Below are positions 1 through 9,250 of a stretch of 64,000 nt of DNA, in pieces; position 1 is the first letter of the stretch; each line of letters opens with the position of its first letter. The DNA comes from Mycobacterium sp. GA-1199 (GTDB lineage Bacteria > Actinomycetota > Actinomycetes > Mycobacteriales > Mycobacteriaceae), in contig NZ_LQIX01000053.1 in the NCBI RefSeq assembly GCF_001500045.1, positions 124,001 to 188,000 of the forward strand, read 5' to 3'. The position numbers were made by a program, and so were the translations under genes. The notes under the pieces are model-generated. The model was not told the origin of the DNA. It did no database searches and was given only the letters and a program-made list of their open reading frames with translations.

Positions 1-73
1 ACCTTGACGCGGTACCGCTGGTCATCGTTAACCTACCGGTTGGTTGGCAGCGGCCGCGACGAAGGGAGCCCGC

Positions 74-1792
74 GTGACCTCTGCACGTGGTCCGGTCCGG
101 ATCGGCAACTGTTCGGGGTTCTACGGTGACCGGCTTTCGGCCATGCGCGAAATGCTCACCGGCGGTGATCTCGACTACCTGACCGGCGATTATCTCGCCG
201 AGCTGACGATGCTGATCCTGGCCCGCGACCGCGCCAAGTCCGCCGACCGCGGCTACGCCAAGACATTCCTGAACCAGCTCGAAGAATGCCTCGGCCTGGC
301 GCTCGACCGGGGTGTGCGCATCGTCACCAACGCCGGCGGGCTCAACCCCGCCGGGCTCGCCGATGCGGTACGAACGCTCGCGGACCGGTTGGGGTTGACG
401 GTCGACGTGGCACACGTCGAGGGTGACGATCTGGTCGGGCGCTCGGAGGAGTTCGGGTTCGATTCGGTTCTGGCGGCCAACGCCTATCTCGGCGGGTGGG
501 GCATCGTCGAGTGCCTCAACTCCGGCGCCAACGTGGTGGTGACCGGCCGCGTGACCGACGCATCCGTGACCGTCGGGCCGGCCGCCGCGCACCACGGCTG
601 GAGTCGCACCGAATACGACCGGATCGCCGGTGCGGTCGCGGCCGGCCACGTCATCGAATGCGGCGCCCAGGCGACCGGCGGCAACTACGCGTTCTTCGCC
701 CGCGACTTCCCCGATCTGAGCGCCCTGCTCCGGCCGGGGTTTCCGCTCGCCGAGATCCACTCGGACGGTTCCTCGGTCATCACCAAACACCCGGGCACCG
801 GCGGCGCGGTCACCGTCGACACCGTCACGGCGCAACTGCTGTACGAGATAGGCGGGGCGCGCTACGCCAATCCCGATACGACGCTGCGTGTCGACAGCAT
901 CGAGCTCTCCGATGACGGGCCGGACCGTGTGCGGATCTCCGGCGTGCGCGGGGAGCCGCCGCCGCCCGCGCTGAAGGTTTCACTCAACAGCATCGGCGGA
1001 TTCCGCAACGAGATGACGCTCGTCCTGACGGGCCTCGACATCGAGGCCAAGGCGGAGTTGGTGCGGCGCCAGCTCGAGGCGGACCTGACCGTCAAACCGG
1101 CCCAGTTCGAGTGGACCCTGGCGCGCACCGACCACCTCGACGCCGACACAGAAGAGACCGCGAGCGCACTGTTGCGCTGCGTGGTCCGTGACCCCGATCC
1201 CGCCAACGTGGGCCGCCAATTCTCTTCCGCCGCGGTCGAACTCGCGTTGGCGAGCTATCCCGGCTTCCACGCCACCAGCCCGCCCGGTCAAGGGCAGGTT
1301 TACGGTGTGTTCAAACCGGCCTTCGTCCCGGCCGCGGAGGTGCCCCACGTCGCCGTGCACGCCGACGGTTCTCGAGTCGAGATACCGCCCGCGGGTGACA
1401 CTCTGGAACTGGCACCCGTGCCGCCGGTGACGCTCCCCGAGCCGCTTGCGTTCGGAGAGACCAAACGCGCACCGCTGGGCCTCATCGCCGGCGCCCGCAG
1501 CGGGGACAAGGGCGGCAGCGCGAACATCGGCGTATGGGTGCGGACGGACCGGCAGTGGCGTTGGCTCTCACACATGCTGACCATCGACAAGCTGCGCGAA
1601 CTCCTGCCCGAGACAGCGGATCTGCCCGTCTCGCGCCACCTGCTGCCCAATCTCCGCGCGGTCAACTTCGTCATCGAAGACATCCTCGGCGAGGGCGTCG
1701 CCTACCAGGCACGGTTCGATCCGCAGGCGAAGGGGCTCGGCGAATGGCTGCGCAGCAGGCTCGTCAAAATTCCAGAGGAGTTGCTGCCGTGA
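74..1792 (+). CDS. AtuA-family (DUF1446) acyclic terpene/acyl utilisation protein, Rv0976c-like
   Basis: A protein of about 572 residues of the DUF1446/AtuA family. AtuA is needed for acyclic terpene (citronellol/geraniol) use in Pseudomonas, but its reaction is undefined. The N-terminal part is glycine-rich (GNCSGFYGDR) and the C-terminal part carries GARSGDKGGSANIG, as in family members. I chose GTG 74 because GAAGGGAG (61-68) lies just upstream; an in-frame TTG at 44 has no such site. It heads a run of overlapping genes (fadE13-accD2-accA2-fadE12-echA7) in the order of Rv0976c-Rv0971c. The context implies a role in branched or isoprenoid acyl-CoA breakdown, which is inference. Confidence 0.85.
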   Translation: MTSARGPVRIGNCSGFYGDRLSAMREMLTGGDLDYLTGDYLAELTMLILARDRAKSADRGYAKTFLNQLEECLGLALDRGVRIVTNAGGLNPAGLADAVRTLADRLGLTVDVAHVEGDDLVGRSEEFGFDSVLAANAYLGGWGIVECLNSGANVVVTGRVTDASVTVGPAAAHHGWSRTEYDRIAGAVAAGHVIECGAQATGGNYAFFARDFPDLSALLRPGFPLAEIHSDGSSVITKHPGTGGAVTVDTVTAQLLYEIGGARYANPDTTLRVDSIELSDDGPDRVRISGVRGEPPPPALKVSLNSIGGFRNEMTLVLTGLDIEAKAELVRRQLEADLTVKPAQFEWTLARTDHLDADTEETASALLRCVVRDPDPANVGRQFSSAAVELALASYPGFHATSPPGQGQVYGVFKPAFVPAAEVPHVAVHADGSRVEIPPAGDTLELAPVPPVTLPEPLAFGETKRAPLGLIAGARSGDKGGSANIGVWVRTDRQWRWLSHMLTIDKLRELLPETADLPVSRHLLPNLRAVNFVIEDILGEGVAYQARFDPQAKGLGEWLRSRLVKIPEELLP

Positions 1793-2937
1793 GCATGTGG
1801 CACACCTCCGAGCGCGACCAACTCCGCAAGTCCGTGCGGACATTCGCCGAACGCGAGGTGCTCCCCCACGTCGACGAGTGGGAACGCGAGGGCGAGCTGC
1901 CCCGCGAGTTGCACCTCAAGGCCGGCAAGGCCGGGCTGTTGGGCGCGGGTTTCCCCGAGGCGGTCGGCGGGGGCGGCGGCGACGGGGTCGACGCGGTGGT
2001 GATCTGCGAGGAGATGCACTACGCCGGCTCGCCCGGCGGCGTGTTCGCCTCGCTGTTCACCTCGGGTATCGCGGTGCCGCACATGATCGCTTCGGGCGAC
2101 GAATGGTTGATCGACACCTATGTGCGCCCCACCCTGCGCGGTGAGAAGATCGGAAGCCTCGCGATCACCGAACCGGGTGGCGGCTCGGATGTCGGGCACC
2201 TGACGACGGAGGCAGTCAGAGATGGGGACGACTACGTCATCACCGGCGCCAAGACCTACATCACGTCCGGGGTCCGCGCCGACTATGTGGTGACCGCGGT
2301 ACGTACCGGTGGGCCCGGCGCGGCGGGAATCTCGTTGATCGTGGTGGACAAGGGAACACCGGGTTTTGCCGTCACCCGCAAGCTCGACAAGATGGGCTGG
2401 CGCTCATCGGACACCGCCGAACTGTCCTACACCGACGTTCGGGTCCCCGCCGCCAACCTCGTGGGCATTGAGAATTCCGGCTTCCTGCAGATCGCGGCGG
2501 CGTTCGTCTCCGAACGCGTCGGGCTCGCCGCGCAGGCCTACGCCGGCGCGCAGCGCTGCCTCGACCTGACCGTCGAATGGTGTCGCAACCGCGAAACCTT
2601 TGGCCGACCGCTGATCTCGCGACAGCAGGTACAGAACACGCTGGCCGAGATGGCGCGCCGGATCGACGTGGCACGGGTGTACACCCACCACGTGGTCGAA
2701 CGGCAGATTCACGGTGAGACCAACCTGATCACCGAGGTGTGCTTCGCCAAGAACACCGCCGTCGAGGCCGGCGAATGGGTGGCCAACCAGGCCGTCCAGC
2801 TGTTCGGCGGCATGGGCTACATGACCGAGTCCGAGGTCGAACGTCAGTACCGTGATATGCGCATCCTCGGAATCGGCGGAGGCACAACCGAAATCCTCAC
2901 CTCCCTGGCCGCCAAGACGTTGGGATTCCAGTCGTGA
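1789..2937 (+). CDS. fadE13: acyl-CoA dehydrogenase FadE13
   Basis: FAD-dependent acyl-CoA dehydrogenase of 382 residues, the usual family length, catalysing alpha,beta-oxidation of an acyl-CoA. N-terminal helical, middle beta and C-terminal helical domains are all present. ITEPGGGSD and the flavin-site stretch GGMGYMTESEVERQYRDMRI are recognisable, and the C-terminus has IGGGTTEI in place of the common YGGTxEI. GTG 1789 overlaps the upstream stop (GTGA) and is preceded by AGAGGAG at spacing 8; ATG 1795 is the alternative. The symbol follows synteny with M. tuberculosis. The substrate is unknown; the neighbouring carboxylase suggests it makes the 2-enoyl-CoA that is then carboxylated. Confidence 0.88.
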   Translation: MSMWHTSERDQLRKSVRTFAEREVLPHVDEWEREGELPRELHLKAGKAGLLGAGFPEAVGGGGGDGVDAVVICEEMHYAGSPGGVFASLFTSGIAVPHMIASGDEWLIDTYVRPTLRGEKIGSLAITEPGGGSDVGHLTTEAVRDGDDYVITGAKTYITSGVRADYVVTAVRTGGPGAAGISLIVVDKGTPGFAVTRKLDKMGWRSSDTAELSYTDVRVPAANLVGIENSGFLQIAAAFVSERVGLAAQAYAGAQRCLDLTVEWCRNRETFGRPLISRQQVQNTLAEMARRIDVARVYTHHVVERQIHGETNLITEVCFAKNTAVEAGEWVANQAVQLFGGMGYMTESEVERQYRDMRILGIGGGTTEILTSLAAKTLGFQS

Positions 2938-4529
2938 CCGCTCTTCGCTCCACACTCGACGCCGCTTCGCCCACGTTCGCTGAGGCGGCAGCGGCGATGA
3001 CCACCAAGATCGCCGAACTCGACGCCGAGCACGCCAAAGCGCTCGCAGGTGGCGGCGAGAAGTACGTGCAACGACACCACGACCGTGGCAAGCTGACCGC
3101 TCGCGAGCGCATCGAGCTGCTGATCGACCCGGACTCACCGTTTCTGGAGTTGAGCCCGCTCGCAGCGTGGGGCAGTGACTTCACCGTCGGCGCCAGCGTG
3201 GTCACCGGCATCGGTGCGGTCGAGGGCGTCGAATGCCTGGTCGTCGCCAACGATCCCACCGTCAAAGGGGGCACGAGCAACCCCTGGACGCTGAAGAAGA
3301 TCCTGCGTGCCAACCAGATCGCGCTGCAGAACCGGCTTCCCCTGATTTCCCTGGTGGAGTCGGGTGGGGCGGACCTGCCGACGCAGAAGGAGATCTTCAT
3401 CCCCGGCGGACAGATGTTCCGCGACCTGACCAGGCTGTCGGCGGCGGGAATCCCGACCGTCGCGCTGGTGTTCGGCAACTCGACCGCCGGCGGCGCCTAC
3501 ATCCCCGGTATGTCCGACCACGTCGTGATGATCAAGGAGCGGTCCAAGGTGTTCTTGGCCGGGCCGCCTCTGGTGAAGATGGCCACCGGCGAGGAAGCCG
3601 ACGACGAGTCGCTCGGCGGAGCCGAAATGCACGCCCGCACATCGGGTCTGGCCGACTACTTCGCGCTCGACGAAGCCGACGCCATCCGCATCGGACGCCG
3701 CATCGTCGCCCGGTTGAACTGGCACAAACAAGGCCCGAAGCCCGCACCGGTCGTCGAACCGCTCTACGACGCCGACGAACTGGTCGGCATCGTGCCAGCG
3801 GATCTGCGCATCCCGTTCGACCCGCGTGACGTGGTCGCCCGCGTCGTCGACGGATCGGAGTTCGACGAGTTCAAGCCGATGTACGGCTCGTCGCTGGTCA
3901 CGGGATGGGCGAGGCTCTACGGCTACCCGATCGGCATCCTGGCCAACGCGCGCGGCGTCCTGTTCAGCGAGGAGTCGCAGAAGGCCACCCAGTTCATCCA
4001 GCTGGCGAACCGCTCGAACACCCCGCTGTTGTTCCTGCACAACACGACCGGATACATGGTCGGCCGCAAGTACGAGGAAGGCGGCATGATCAAACACGGC
4101 TCGATGATGATCAACGCGGTCTCGAACTCGACCGTGCCCCACATCTCGCTGCTGATCGGAGCCTCGTACGGCGCCGGTCACTACGGGATGTGCGGCCGCG
4201 CGTACGATCCGCGGTTCCTGTTCGCCTGGCCCAGCGCGAAATCCGCGGTGATGGGCGGAACTCAGCTGGCCGGAGTGCTGTCGATAGTCAGCCGGGCCGC
4301 CGCCGAGGCCCGCAGTCAGACCGTCGACGAGGACGCCGACGCCGCGCTGCGGGCCGCCGTGGAAGCGCAGATCGACGCCGAATCGCTTCCGATGTTCCTG
4401 TCGGGCAGGCTCTACGACGACGGGGTGATCGATCCCCGCGATACCCGCACCGTCATCGGCATGTGCCTGTCCGCCATCGCCAGCGGCCCGATCGAGGGGA
4501 CGTCGAACTTCGGCGTCTTCCGGATGTGA
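2934..4529 (+). CDS. accD2: acyl-CoA carboxylase beta subunit (carboxyltransferase) AccD2
   Basis: Carboxyltransferase subunit of a biotin-dependent acyl-CoA carboxylase, 531 residues, typical of the methylcrotonyl/geranyl-CoA carboxylase beta class. It shows the crotonase-like double fold, with acyl-CoA-contacting glycine-rich stretches (FGNSTAGGAYIPGMS near 180; GASYGAGHYGMCGRAYDPRF near 400) and the N-terminal HHDRGKLTARERIE motif. GTG 2934 overlaps the fadE13 stop by four bases, implying translational coupling. It should pair with AccA2 encoded directly downstream. No zinc-finger N-terminus of the bacterial acetyl-CoA type is seen. The natural substrate is not evident from sequence. Confidence 0.92.
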   Translation: MTALRSTLDAASPTFAEAAAAMTTKIAELDAEHAKALAGGGEKYVQRHHDRGKLTARERIELLIDPDSPFLELSPLAAWGSDFTVGASVVTGIGAVEGVECLVVANDPTVKGGTSNPWTLKKILRANQIALQNRLPLISLVESGGADLPTQKEIFIPGGQMFRDLTRLSAAGIPTVALVFGNSTAGGAYIPGMSDHVVMIKERSKVFLAGPPLVKMATGEEADDESLGGAEMHARTSGLADYFALDEADAIRIGRRIVARLNWHKQGPKPAPVVEPLYDADELVGIVPADLRIPFDPRDVVARVVDGSEFDEFKPMYGSSLVTGWARLYGYPIGILANARGVLFSEESQKATQFIQLANRSNTPLLFLHNTTGYMVGRKYEEGGMIKHGSMMINAVSNSTVPHISLLIGASYGAGHYGMCGRAYDPRFLFAWPSAKSAVMGGTQLAGVLSIVSRAAAEARSQTVDEDADAALRAAVEAQIDAESLPMFLSGRLYDDGVIDPRDTRTVIGMCLSAIASGPIEGTSNFGVFRM

Positions 4530-4534
4530 GCGTG

Positions 4535-6472
4535 ATGATCACTCGAGTTCTGGTCGCCAACCGCGGTGAGATCGCCCGTCGCGTGTTCGACACCTGCAGA
4601 AGACTCGGCATCGGAACGGTCGCCGTCTACACCGACCCCGACGAACACTCCCCGCATGTCGGCGAGGCCGATGCGCGGGTGCGCCTGGACGGTCGCACCG
4701 GATACCTCGACGCCGATCAATTGATCGCCGCGGCTCGAGCTGCGGGCGCTGACGCCGTTCACCCGGGATACGGATTCCTCTCGGAGAACGCCGATTTCGC
4801 ACGCGCGGTAGGCGAGGCGGGTCTGACGTGGATCGGGCCGCCTCCTGCGGCGGTCGCCGCGATGGGCAGCAAGATCGAGGCGAAGAAGATGATGGCCGCC
4901 GCGGGCGTCCCCGTACTCGACGAGCTGGACCCCGACGGCGTGACCGCCGACCAGCTGCCCGTGCTGATCAAGGCGTCGGCGGGCGGCGGTGGGCGCGGGA
5001 TGCGCGTGGTGCGCGAGCTCTCTGAGTTGCCGGGCCAGGTCGAGGCCGCGCGCCGGGAGGCGGCGTCCGCGTTCGGCGACCCGACGGTGTTCTGCGAGCG
5101 CTACCTGGCCAGCGGGCACCATGTCGAGGTTCAGGTGCTCGCCGACGAACACGGCACGGTCTGGGCCGTCGGCGAACGGGAGTGCTCGATCCAGCGACGC
5201 CACCAGAAGATCATCGAGGAGGCGCCCTCGCCGCTCGTTGAGCGCACACCGGGTATGCGCGCCAAGCTCTTCGATGCCGCGCGGCTGGCCGCGACCGCGA
5301 TCGGCTACACCGGGGCCGGGACCGTCGAGTTCATGGCGGACGCTTCCGGCGACTTCTACTTCCTCGAGATGAACACCCGGTTGCAGGTCGAACATCCCGT
5401 CACCGAGGAGACCACGGGCCTGGATCTGGTTGAGCTGCAACTGCTTGTGGCCGACGGGGGCAGGCTCGATGCCGAGCCGCCGCCCTCACGGGGCCACGCC
5501 ATCGAGGCCCGTCTCTACGCCGAGGACCCGGCGAAGGGCTGGCAGCCGCAGGCAGGCACCGTGCACCGGTTCGAGGTCCCCGCCAACGTGCGGGCGGATT
5601 CCGGGGTTGTCGACGGTTCGGTGGTGTCCATCTTCTACGACCCGATGCTGGCCAAGGTGATCTCGGTGGCGCCCAACCGGCGTCAAGCGGCTGCCGTCCT
5701 CGCCGATGCGCTGTCGCGCAGCCGCATTCACGGAGTACGTACCAACCGCGACTTGCTGGTCAACGTGCTGCGGCACTCGGCGTTCCTCGACGGTGCCACC
5801 GACACCGCGTTCTTCGACACCCATGGACTGGGGGCGTTGTCCGCACCGCTCACCGACGACCGCACGGTGACGCTGTCGGCGGTGGCCGCCGCCCTGGCCG
5901 ATGCGGCGCAGAACCGCGGCGGGGCCACGGCATTCGCGGCTGCCCCCAGTGGTTGGCGCAACCTGGCGTCGGGCCATCAGATCAAGCGGTACACGGACGA
6001 CGCGGGGACCGAACACGATATCCGTTACCGGTTCACCCGCGCGGGGCTCGAGTTGCCTGACCACGACGACGTGTCACTCGTCTCGGCGACACCGATGCGG
6101 GTCGTACTGACCGTGGCCGGGGTGGACCGGCCGTTCGAGGTGGCACGTTACGGCCAGGACGTGTTCGTCGACTCACCCTCGGGCCCTGTCCATCTCACTG
6201 CGAGACCACGGTTCGGGGATCCTGACGACGACGTCGCACACGGTTCGCTGTTGGCGCCGATGCCCGGGTCGGTGCTGCGCGTCGGAGCCACGATCGGTGA
6301 CGCCGTCACCGCCGGTCAACCGCTGGTGTGGCTGGAAGCCATGAAGATGGAGCACACCGTCACAGCACCCAGCGATGGTGTGCTCGCCGAACTCAACGTC
6401 GAACCCGGCCAACAAGTCGATGTCGGCTTCGTCATCGCCCGAGTCGTCGCCCGATCCGAAGGAGAACAGTGA
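4535..6472 (+). CDS. accA2: acyl-CoA carboxylase alpha subunit (biotin carboxylase + BCCP) AccA2
   Basis: Biotin carboxylase fused to biotin carboxyl carrier protein, about 645 residues. The N-terminus VLVANRGEIARRVF and HPGYGFLSENADFA mark the biotin carboxylase domain, KASAGGGGRGM is the ATP-grasp glycine loop, and EMNTRLQVEHPVTE is the catalytic/metal region. The C-terminal EAMKMEHT carries the lysine to be biotinylated. Start choice is uncertain: ATG 4535 matches family N-termini, but GTG 4526 (overlapping the accD2 stop, as at other junctions here) and GTG 4532 are possible. It transfers carboxyl-biotin to AccD2. Confidence 0.92.
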   Translation: MITRVLVANRGEIARRVFDTCRRLGIGTVAVYTDPDEHSPHVGEADARVRLDGRTGYLDADQLIAAARAAGADAVHPGYGFLSENADFARAVGEAGLTWIGPPPAAVAAMGSKIEAKKMMAAAGVPVLDELDPDGVTADQLPVLIKASAGGGGRGMRVVRELSELPGQVEAARREAASAFGDPTVFCERYLASGHHVEVQVLADEHGTVWAVGERECSIQRRHQKIIEEAPSPLVERTPGMRAKLFDAARLAATAIGYTGAGTVEFMADASGDFYFLEMNTRLQVEHPVTEETTGLDLVELQLLVADGGRLDAEPPPSRGHAIEARLYAEDPAKGWQPQAGTVHRFEVPANVRADSGVVDGSVVSIFYDPMLAKVISVAPNRRQAAAVLADALSRSRIHGVRTNRDLLVNVLRHSAFLDGATDTAFFDTHGLGALSAPLTDDRTVTLSAVAAALADAAQNRGGATAFAAAPSGWRNLASGHQIKRYTDDAGTEHDIRYRFTRAGLELPDHDDVSLVSATPMRVVLTVAGVDRPFEVARYGQDVFVDSPSGPVHLTARPRFGDPDDDVAHGSLLAPMPGSVLRVGATIGDAVTAGQPLVWLEAMKMEHTVTAPSDGVLAELNVEPGQQVDVGFVIARVVARSEGEQ

Positions 6473-7629
6473 GCAGTTTCGTCGAGACCGAAGAACAGCA
6501 GGCGTTACGCAAGTCGGTCGCCGCGATGGCCGCCAACTTCGGCCAGGACTACTATCTGGAAAAGGCACGCGCCGACGAGCACACCGACGAGTTGTGGTCG
6601 GAGGCAGGCAAACTCGGATTCATCGGCGTGAACCTGCCCGAGGAGTACGGTGGCGGCGGCGCAGGCATGTATGAACTGTCCATCGTGATGGAGGAGATGT
6701 CGGCGGCCGGATGCCCGCTGTTGCTGATGGTGGTTTCTCCCGCGATCAACGGCACCATCGTCGCCAAGTTCGGCACCGACGACCAGAAGAGGCGCTGGCT
6801 TCCGGGTATCGCCGACGGTTCCGTCACGATGGCGTTCGCGATCACCGAACCCGACGCCGGTTCCAACAGCCACCGCATCACCACCACCGCGCGTCGTGAC
6901 GGCGGCGACTGGATCCTGTCCGGACAGAAGGTGTACATCTCCGGTGTCGATCAGGCCCAGGCCGTGCTCGTCGTCGGCCGCACCGAAGATCACAAGACCG
7001 GCAACCTCAAACCGGCGCTGTTCATCGTGCCGACCGACACAAAAGGGTTGAGCGCGACCAAGATCGAGATGGAACTGGTCAGCCCGGAGAACCAGTTCCA
7101 GCTCTTCCTCGACGAGGTCAGGCTGCCCGCTGATGCCCTCGTCGGTTCCGAGGACGCCGCGATCGCGCAGCTGTTCGCCGGTTTGAATCCCGAGCGCATC
7201 ATGGGCGCCGCGAGCGCGGTCGGCATGGGCCGGTTCGCGATCAACAAGGCGGTCGACTACGTCAAGACCCGTCAGGTCTGGAAGATGCCGATCGGCGCCC
7301 ACCAGGGATTGTCACATCCGTTGGCGCAGAACCACATCGAGATCGAACTGGCGAAGCTGATGATGCAGAAGGCCGCGTCGCTCTACGACGCAGGAGACGA
7401 CGTCGGTGCCGCCGAGGCGGCGAACATGGCAAAGTACGCCGCGGGCGAGGCGTCGGTGCGCGCGGTCGATCAGGCGGTGCAGTCGATGGGCGGCAACGGG
7501 CTGACGAAGGAGTACGGAATCGCCGCCGCGGTGACGGCGTCGAAGCTCGCCCGCATCGCGCCCGTCAGCCGGGAGATGATCCTCAACTTCGTCGCCCAGA
7601 CCTCCCTCGGGCTGCCCCGTTCCTACTGA
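6469..7629 (+). CDS. fadE12: acyl-CoA dehydrogenase FadE12
   Basis: Second acyl-CoA dehydrogenase of the operon, 386 residues. FAITEPDAGSNSHRI is the flavin/substrate-binding segment and QSMGGNGLTKEYGI is the C-terminal flavin segment. The usual C-terminal GTxEI motif is replaced by APVSREMIL, so the substrate pocket probably differs from FadE13. GTG 6469 overlaps the accA2 stop (GTGA) and follows AAGGAG at close spacing. The order accA2-fadE12-echA7 matches M. tuberculosis Rv0973c-Rv0971c, which gives the symbol. Confidence 0.88.
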   Translation: MSSFVETEEQQALRKSVAAMAANFGQDYYLEKARADEHTDELWSEAGKLGFIGVNLPEEYGGGGAGMYELSIVMEEMSAAGCPLLLMVVSPAINGTIVAKFGTDDQKRRWLPGIADGSVTMAFAITEPDAGSNSHRITTTARRDGGDWILSGQKVYISGVDQAQAVLVVGRTEDHKTGNLKPALFIVPTDTKGLSATKIEMELVSPENQFQLFLDEVRLPADALVGSEDAAIAQLFAGLNPERIMGAASAVGMGRFAINKAVDYVKTRQVWKMPIGAHQGLSHPLAQNHIEIELAKLMMQKAASLYDAGDDVGAAEAANMAKYAAGEASVRAVDQAVQSMGGNGLTKEYGIAAAVTASKLARIAPVSREMILNFVAQTSLGLPRSY

Positions 7630-8396
7630 TGAGCGCACTGGTGAGATACGCCGTCGACGGGCCGGTGGCCCGGCTGACGCTCGACTCCCCCGCCAATCGC
7701 AACGCCTTGTCGACCGCGCTGGTCGAACAACTGCACCAGGGCTTCACCGACGCGGTCGCCGACCCCGGCGTGCGGGTCGTCGTGCTCGGTCACACCGGCG
7801 GAACATTCTGCGCGGGAGCCGATCTCAGTGAAGCGGCGGGGCGCGACCCGAGTGACCTTGCCGTCGACCGCGCCCGCGAGATGACCCGGCTGCTGCGGCG
7901 CATCCTCGAGCTGCCGGTCCCCGTCGTCGGCGCGATCGACGGGCACGTCCGGGCCGGGGGGCTCGGGCTGGTCGGCGCATGCGACATCGTGGTGGCCGGC
8001 CGCCAAAGCACGTTCGCGTTGACCGAGGCCCGCATCGGCGTCGCCCCGTCGATCATCTCGCTGACCCTGCTTCCCAGGATGACCAGCCGCGCGGCGAGTC
8101 GCTACTTCGTCACCGGCGAGAAGTTCCAGGCCGCGGAGGCGGCGGAGATGGGCCTGATCACGATCGCCTCCGATGACGTCGACGCCGCCGTCGCCGAGCT
8201 GACCGCCGCGATCGGCAAGGCGTCGCCGCAGGGGTTGGCGACCTCGAAGGCGTTGGTCACAGCGCCCATCGTGGAATCCTTCGATCGGCATGCCGAAGAG
8301 CTCACCGCGCAGAGCGCCGAATTGTTCGTCTCGGAGGAGGCCCGCGAAGGCATGCTCGCTTTTTTGGAGAAGCGCCAGCCGAGATGGGCCCGCTGA
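7629..8396 (+). CDS. echA7: enoyl-CoA hydratase/isomerase family protein EchA7
   Basis: Crotonase-fold protein of 255 residues, predicted to hydrate or isomerise the enoyl-CoA made upstream. The oxyanion-hole segment GGTFCAGADLSE is visible near residue 60, and the ACDIVVAGRQSTFALTEARIG stretch contains the second catalytic-position glutamate. ATG 7629 sits in a TGATG overlap with the fadE12 stop, so it is co-translated. With FadE13, AccA2/AccD2 and FadE12 it makes a pathway resembling leucine or acyclic-terpene degradation, though no HMG-CoA lyase-type gene is next to it. Confidence 0.88.
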   Translation: MSALVRYAVDGPVARLTLDSPANRNALSTALVEQLHQGFTDAVADPGVRVVVLGHTGGTFCAGADLSEAAGRDPSDLAVDRAREMTRLLRRILELPVPVVGAIDGHVRAGGLGLVGACDIVVAGRQSTFALTEARIGVAPSIISLTLLPRMTSRAASRYFVTGEKFQAAEAAEMGLITIASDDVDAAVAELTAAIGKASPQGLATSKALVTAPIVESFDRHAEELTAQSAELFVSEEAREGMLAFLEKRQPRWAR

Positions 8397-9157
8397 TGTC
8401 ACGTACGGTTCTGGTCACCGGGGCGACGGGCACACTGGGCCACCGCGTCGTACCGGAGGCGATCGACGCCGGCCACGATGTCCGGGCGCTGAGCCGCAAG
8501 AGCCATGTCGGGTACACCGGCGTGCACTGGGCCCAGGCCGACCTGCTGACAGGCGCCGGCCTGGACGCGGCGGTCGACGGCATCGAGGTCGTGATCAACT
8601 GCGCGACGCAACCCATCGGCGACAAGGACGTCACCGCGATGCGCAATCTCGTCGCATCGGCCCGCCGGGCCGGCGTCGCCCACATCGTGCACGTGTCGAT
8701 CGTCGGCATCGACCGCATCCCGCTGCCGTACTACCGCACGAAGCTGCGCGCCGAACAGGTCCTCGAGGCGTCCGCTGTCGGTCACACGGTCCTGCGGGCG
8801 ACACAGTTCCACGACCTGATCCGCACGATCTTCGCACTGCAGCGGTACTCCCCCGTGACGTGGGCGTTTCGCGGGGTCCGGTCTCAGCCGATCGACACCG
8901 CCGACGTCGCGACGCGGCTGGTGGAGCTGGTCGACACCGAACCCGCGGGGCGGGCGCCGGATGTCGGCGGGCCGGCGGTGCACACCCACGCGGAGTTGGC
9001 GCGCATGTATCTCGAAGCCACCGCAAGCCGACGCCGGGTCGTGGAAGCGCCCGTGCCGGGACGAATCGGGAAGGAGCTGCGGTCGGGCGCCAACCTGGTT
9101 CCGCAGAACCGGGTGGGCACGGTCGGGTTCGCCGAATTCCTGGCGGCCGGAAATTAA
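8396..9157 (+). CDS. NAD(P)-binding Rossmann-fold protein (NmrA/atypical SDR)
   Basis: Protein of 253 residues starting with a Rossmann nucleotide-binding loop (TVLVTGATGTLGHRVV). It lacks the YxxxK catalytic pair of classical SDRs (there is only YYRTK near residue 113), so it belongs to the atypical NmrA-like/NAD(P)H-binding group; whether it is an enzyme or a redox sensor is open. ATG 8396 overlaps the echA7 stop (TGATG). An upstream in-frame ATG at 8384 is possible but less coupled. It is the last gene of the operon and ends with TAA. Confidence 0.75.
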   Translation: MSRTVLVTGATGTLGHRVVPEAIDAGHDVRALSRKSHVGYTGVHWAQADLLTGAGLDAAVDGIEVVINCATQPIGDKDVTAMRNLVASARRAGVAHIVHVSIVGIDRIPLPYYRTKLRAEQVLEASAVGHTVLRATQFHDLIRTIFALQRYSPVTWAFRGVRSQPIDTADVATRLVELVDTEPAGRAPDVGGPAVHTHAELARMYLEATASRRRVVEAPVPGRIGKELRSGANLVPQNRVGTVGFAEFLAAGN

Positions 9158-9250
9158 GTTTGCCCATCTAGATTCTTCGCCCCAGCGAGTCAGGGCACAG
9201 TTTGGCCTACTTGCTTGCATGTGCCACGGTTCGTCGTACGCTCGTATCCG

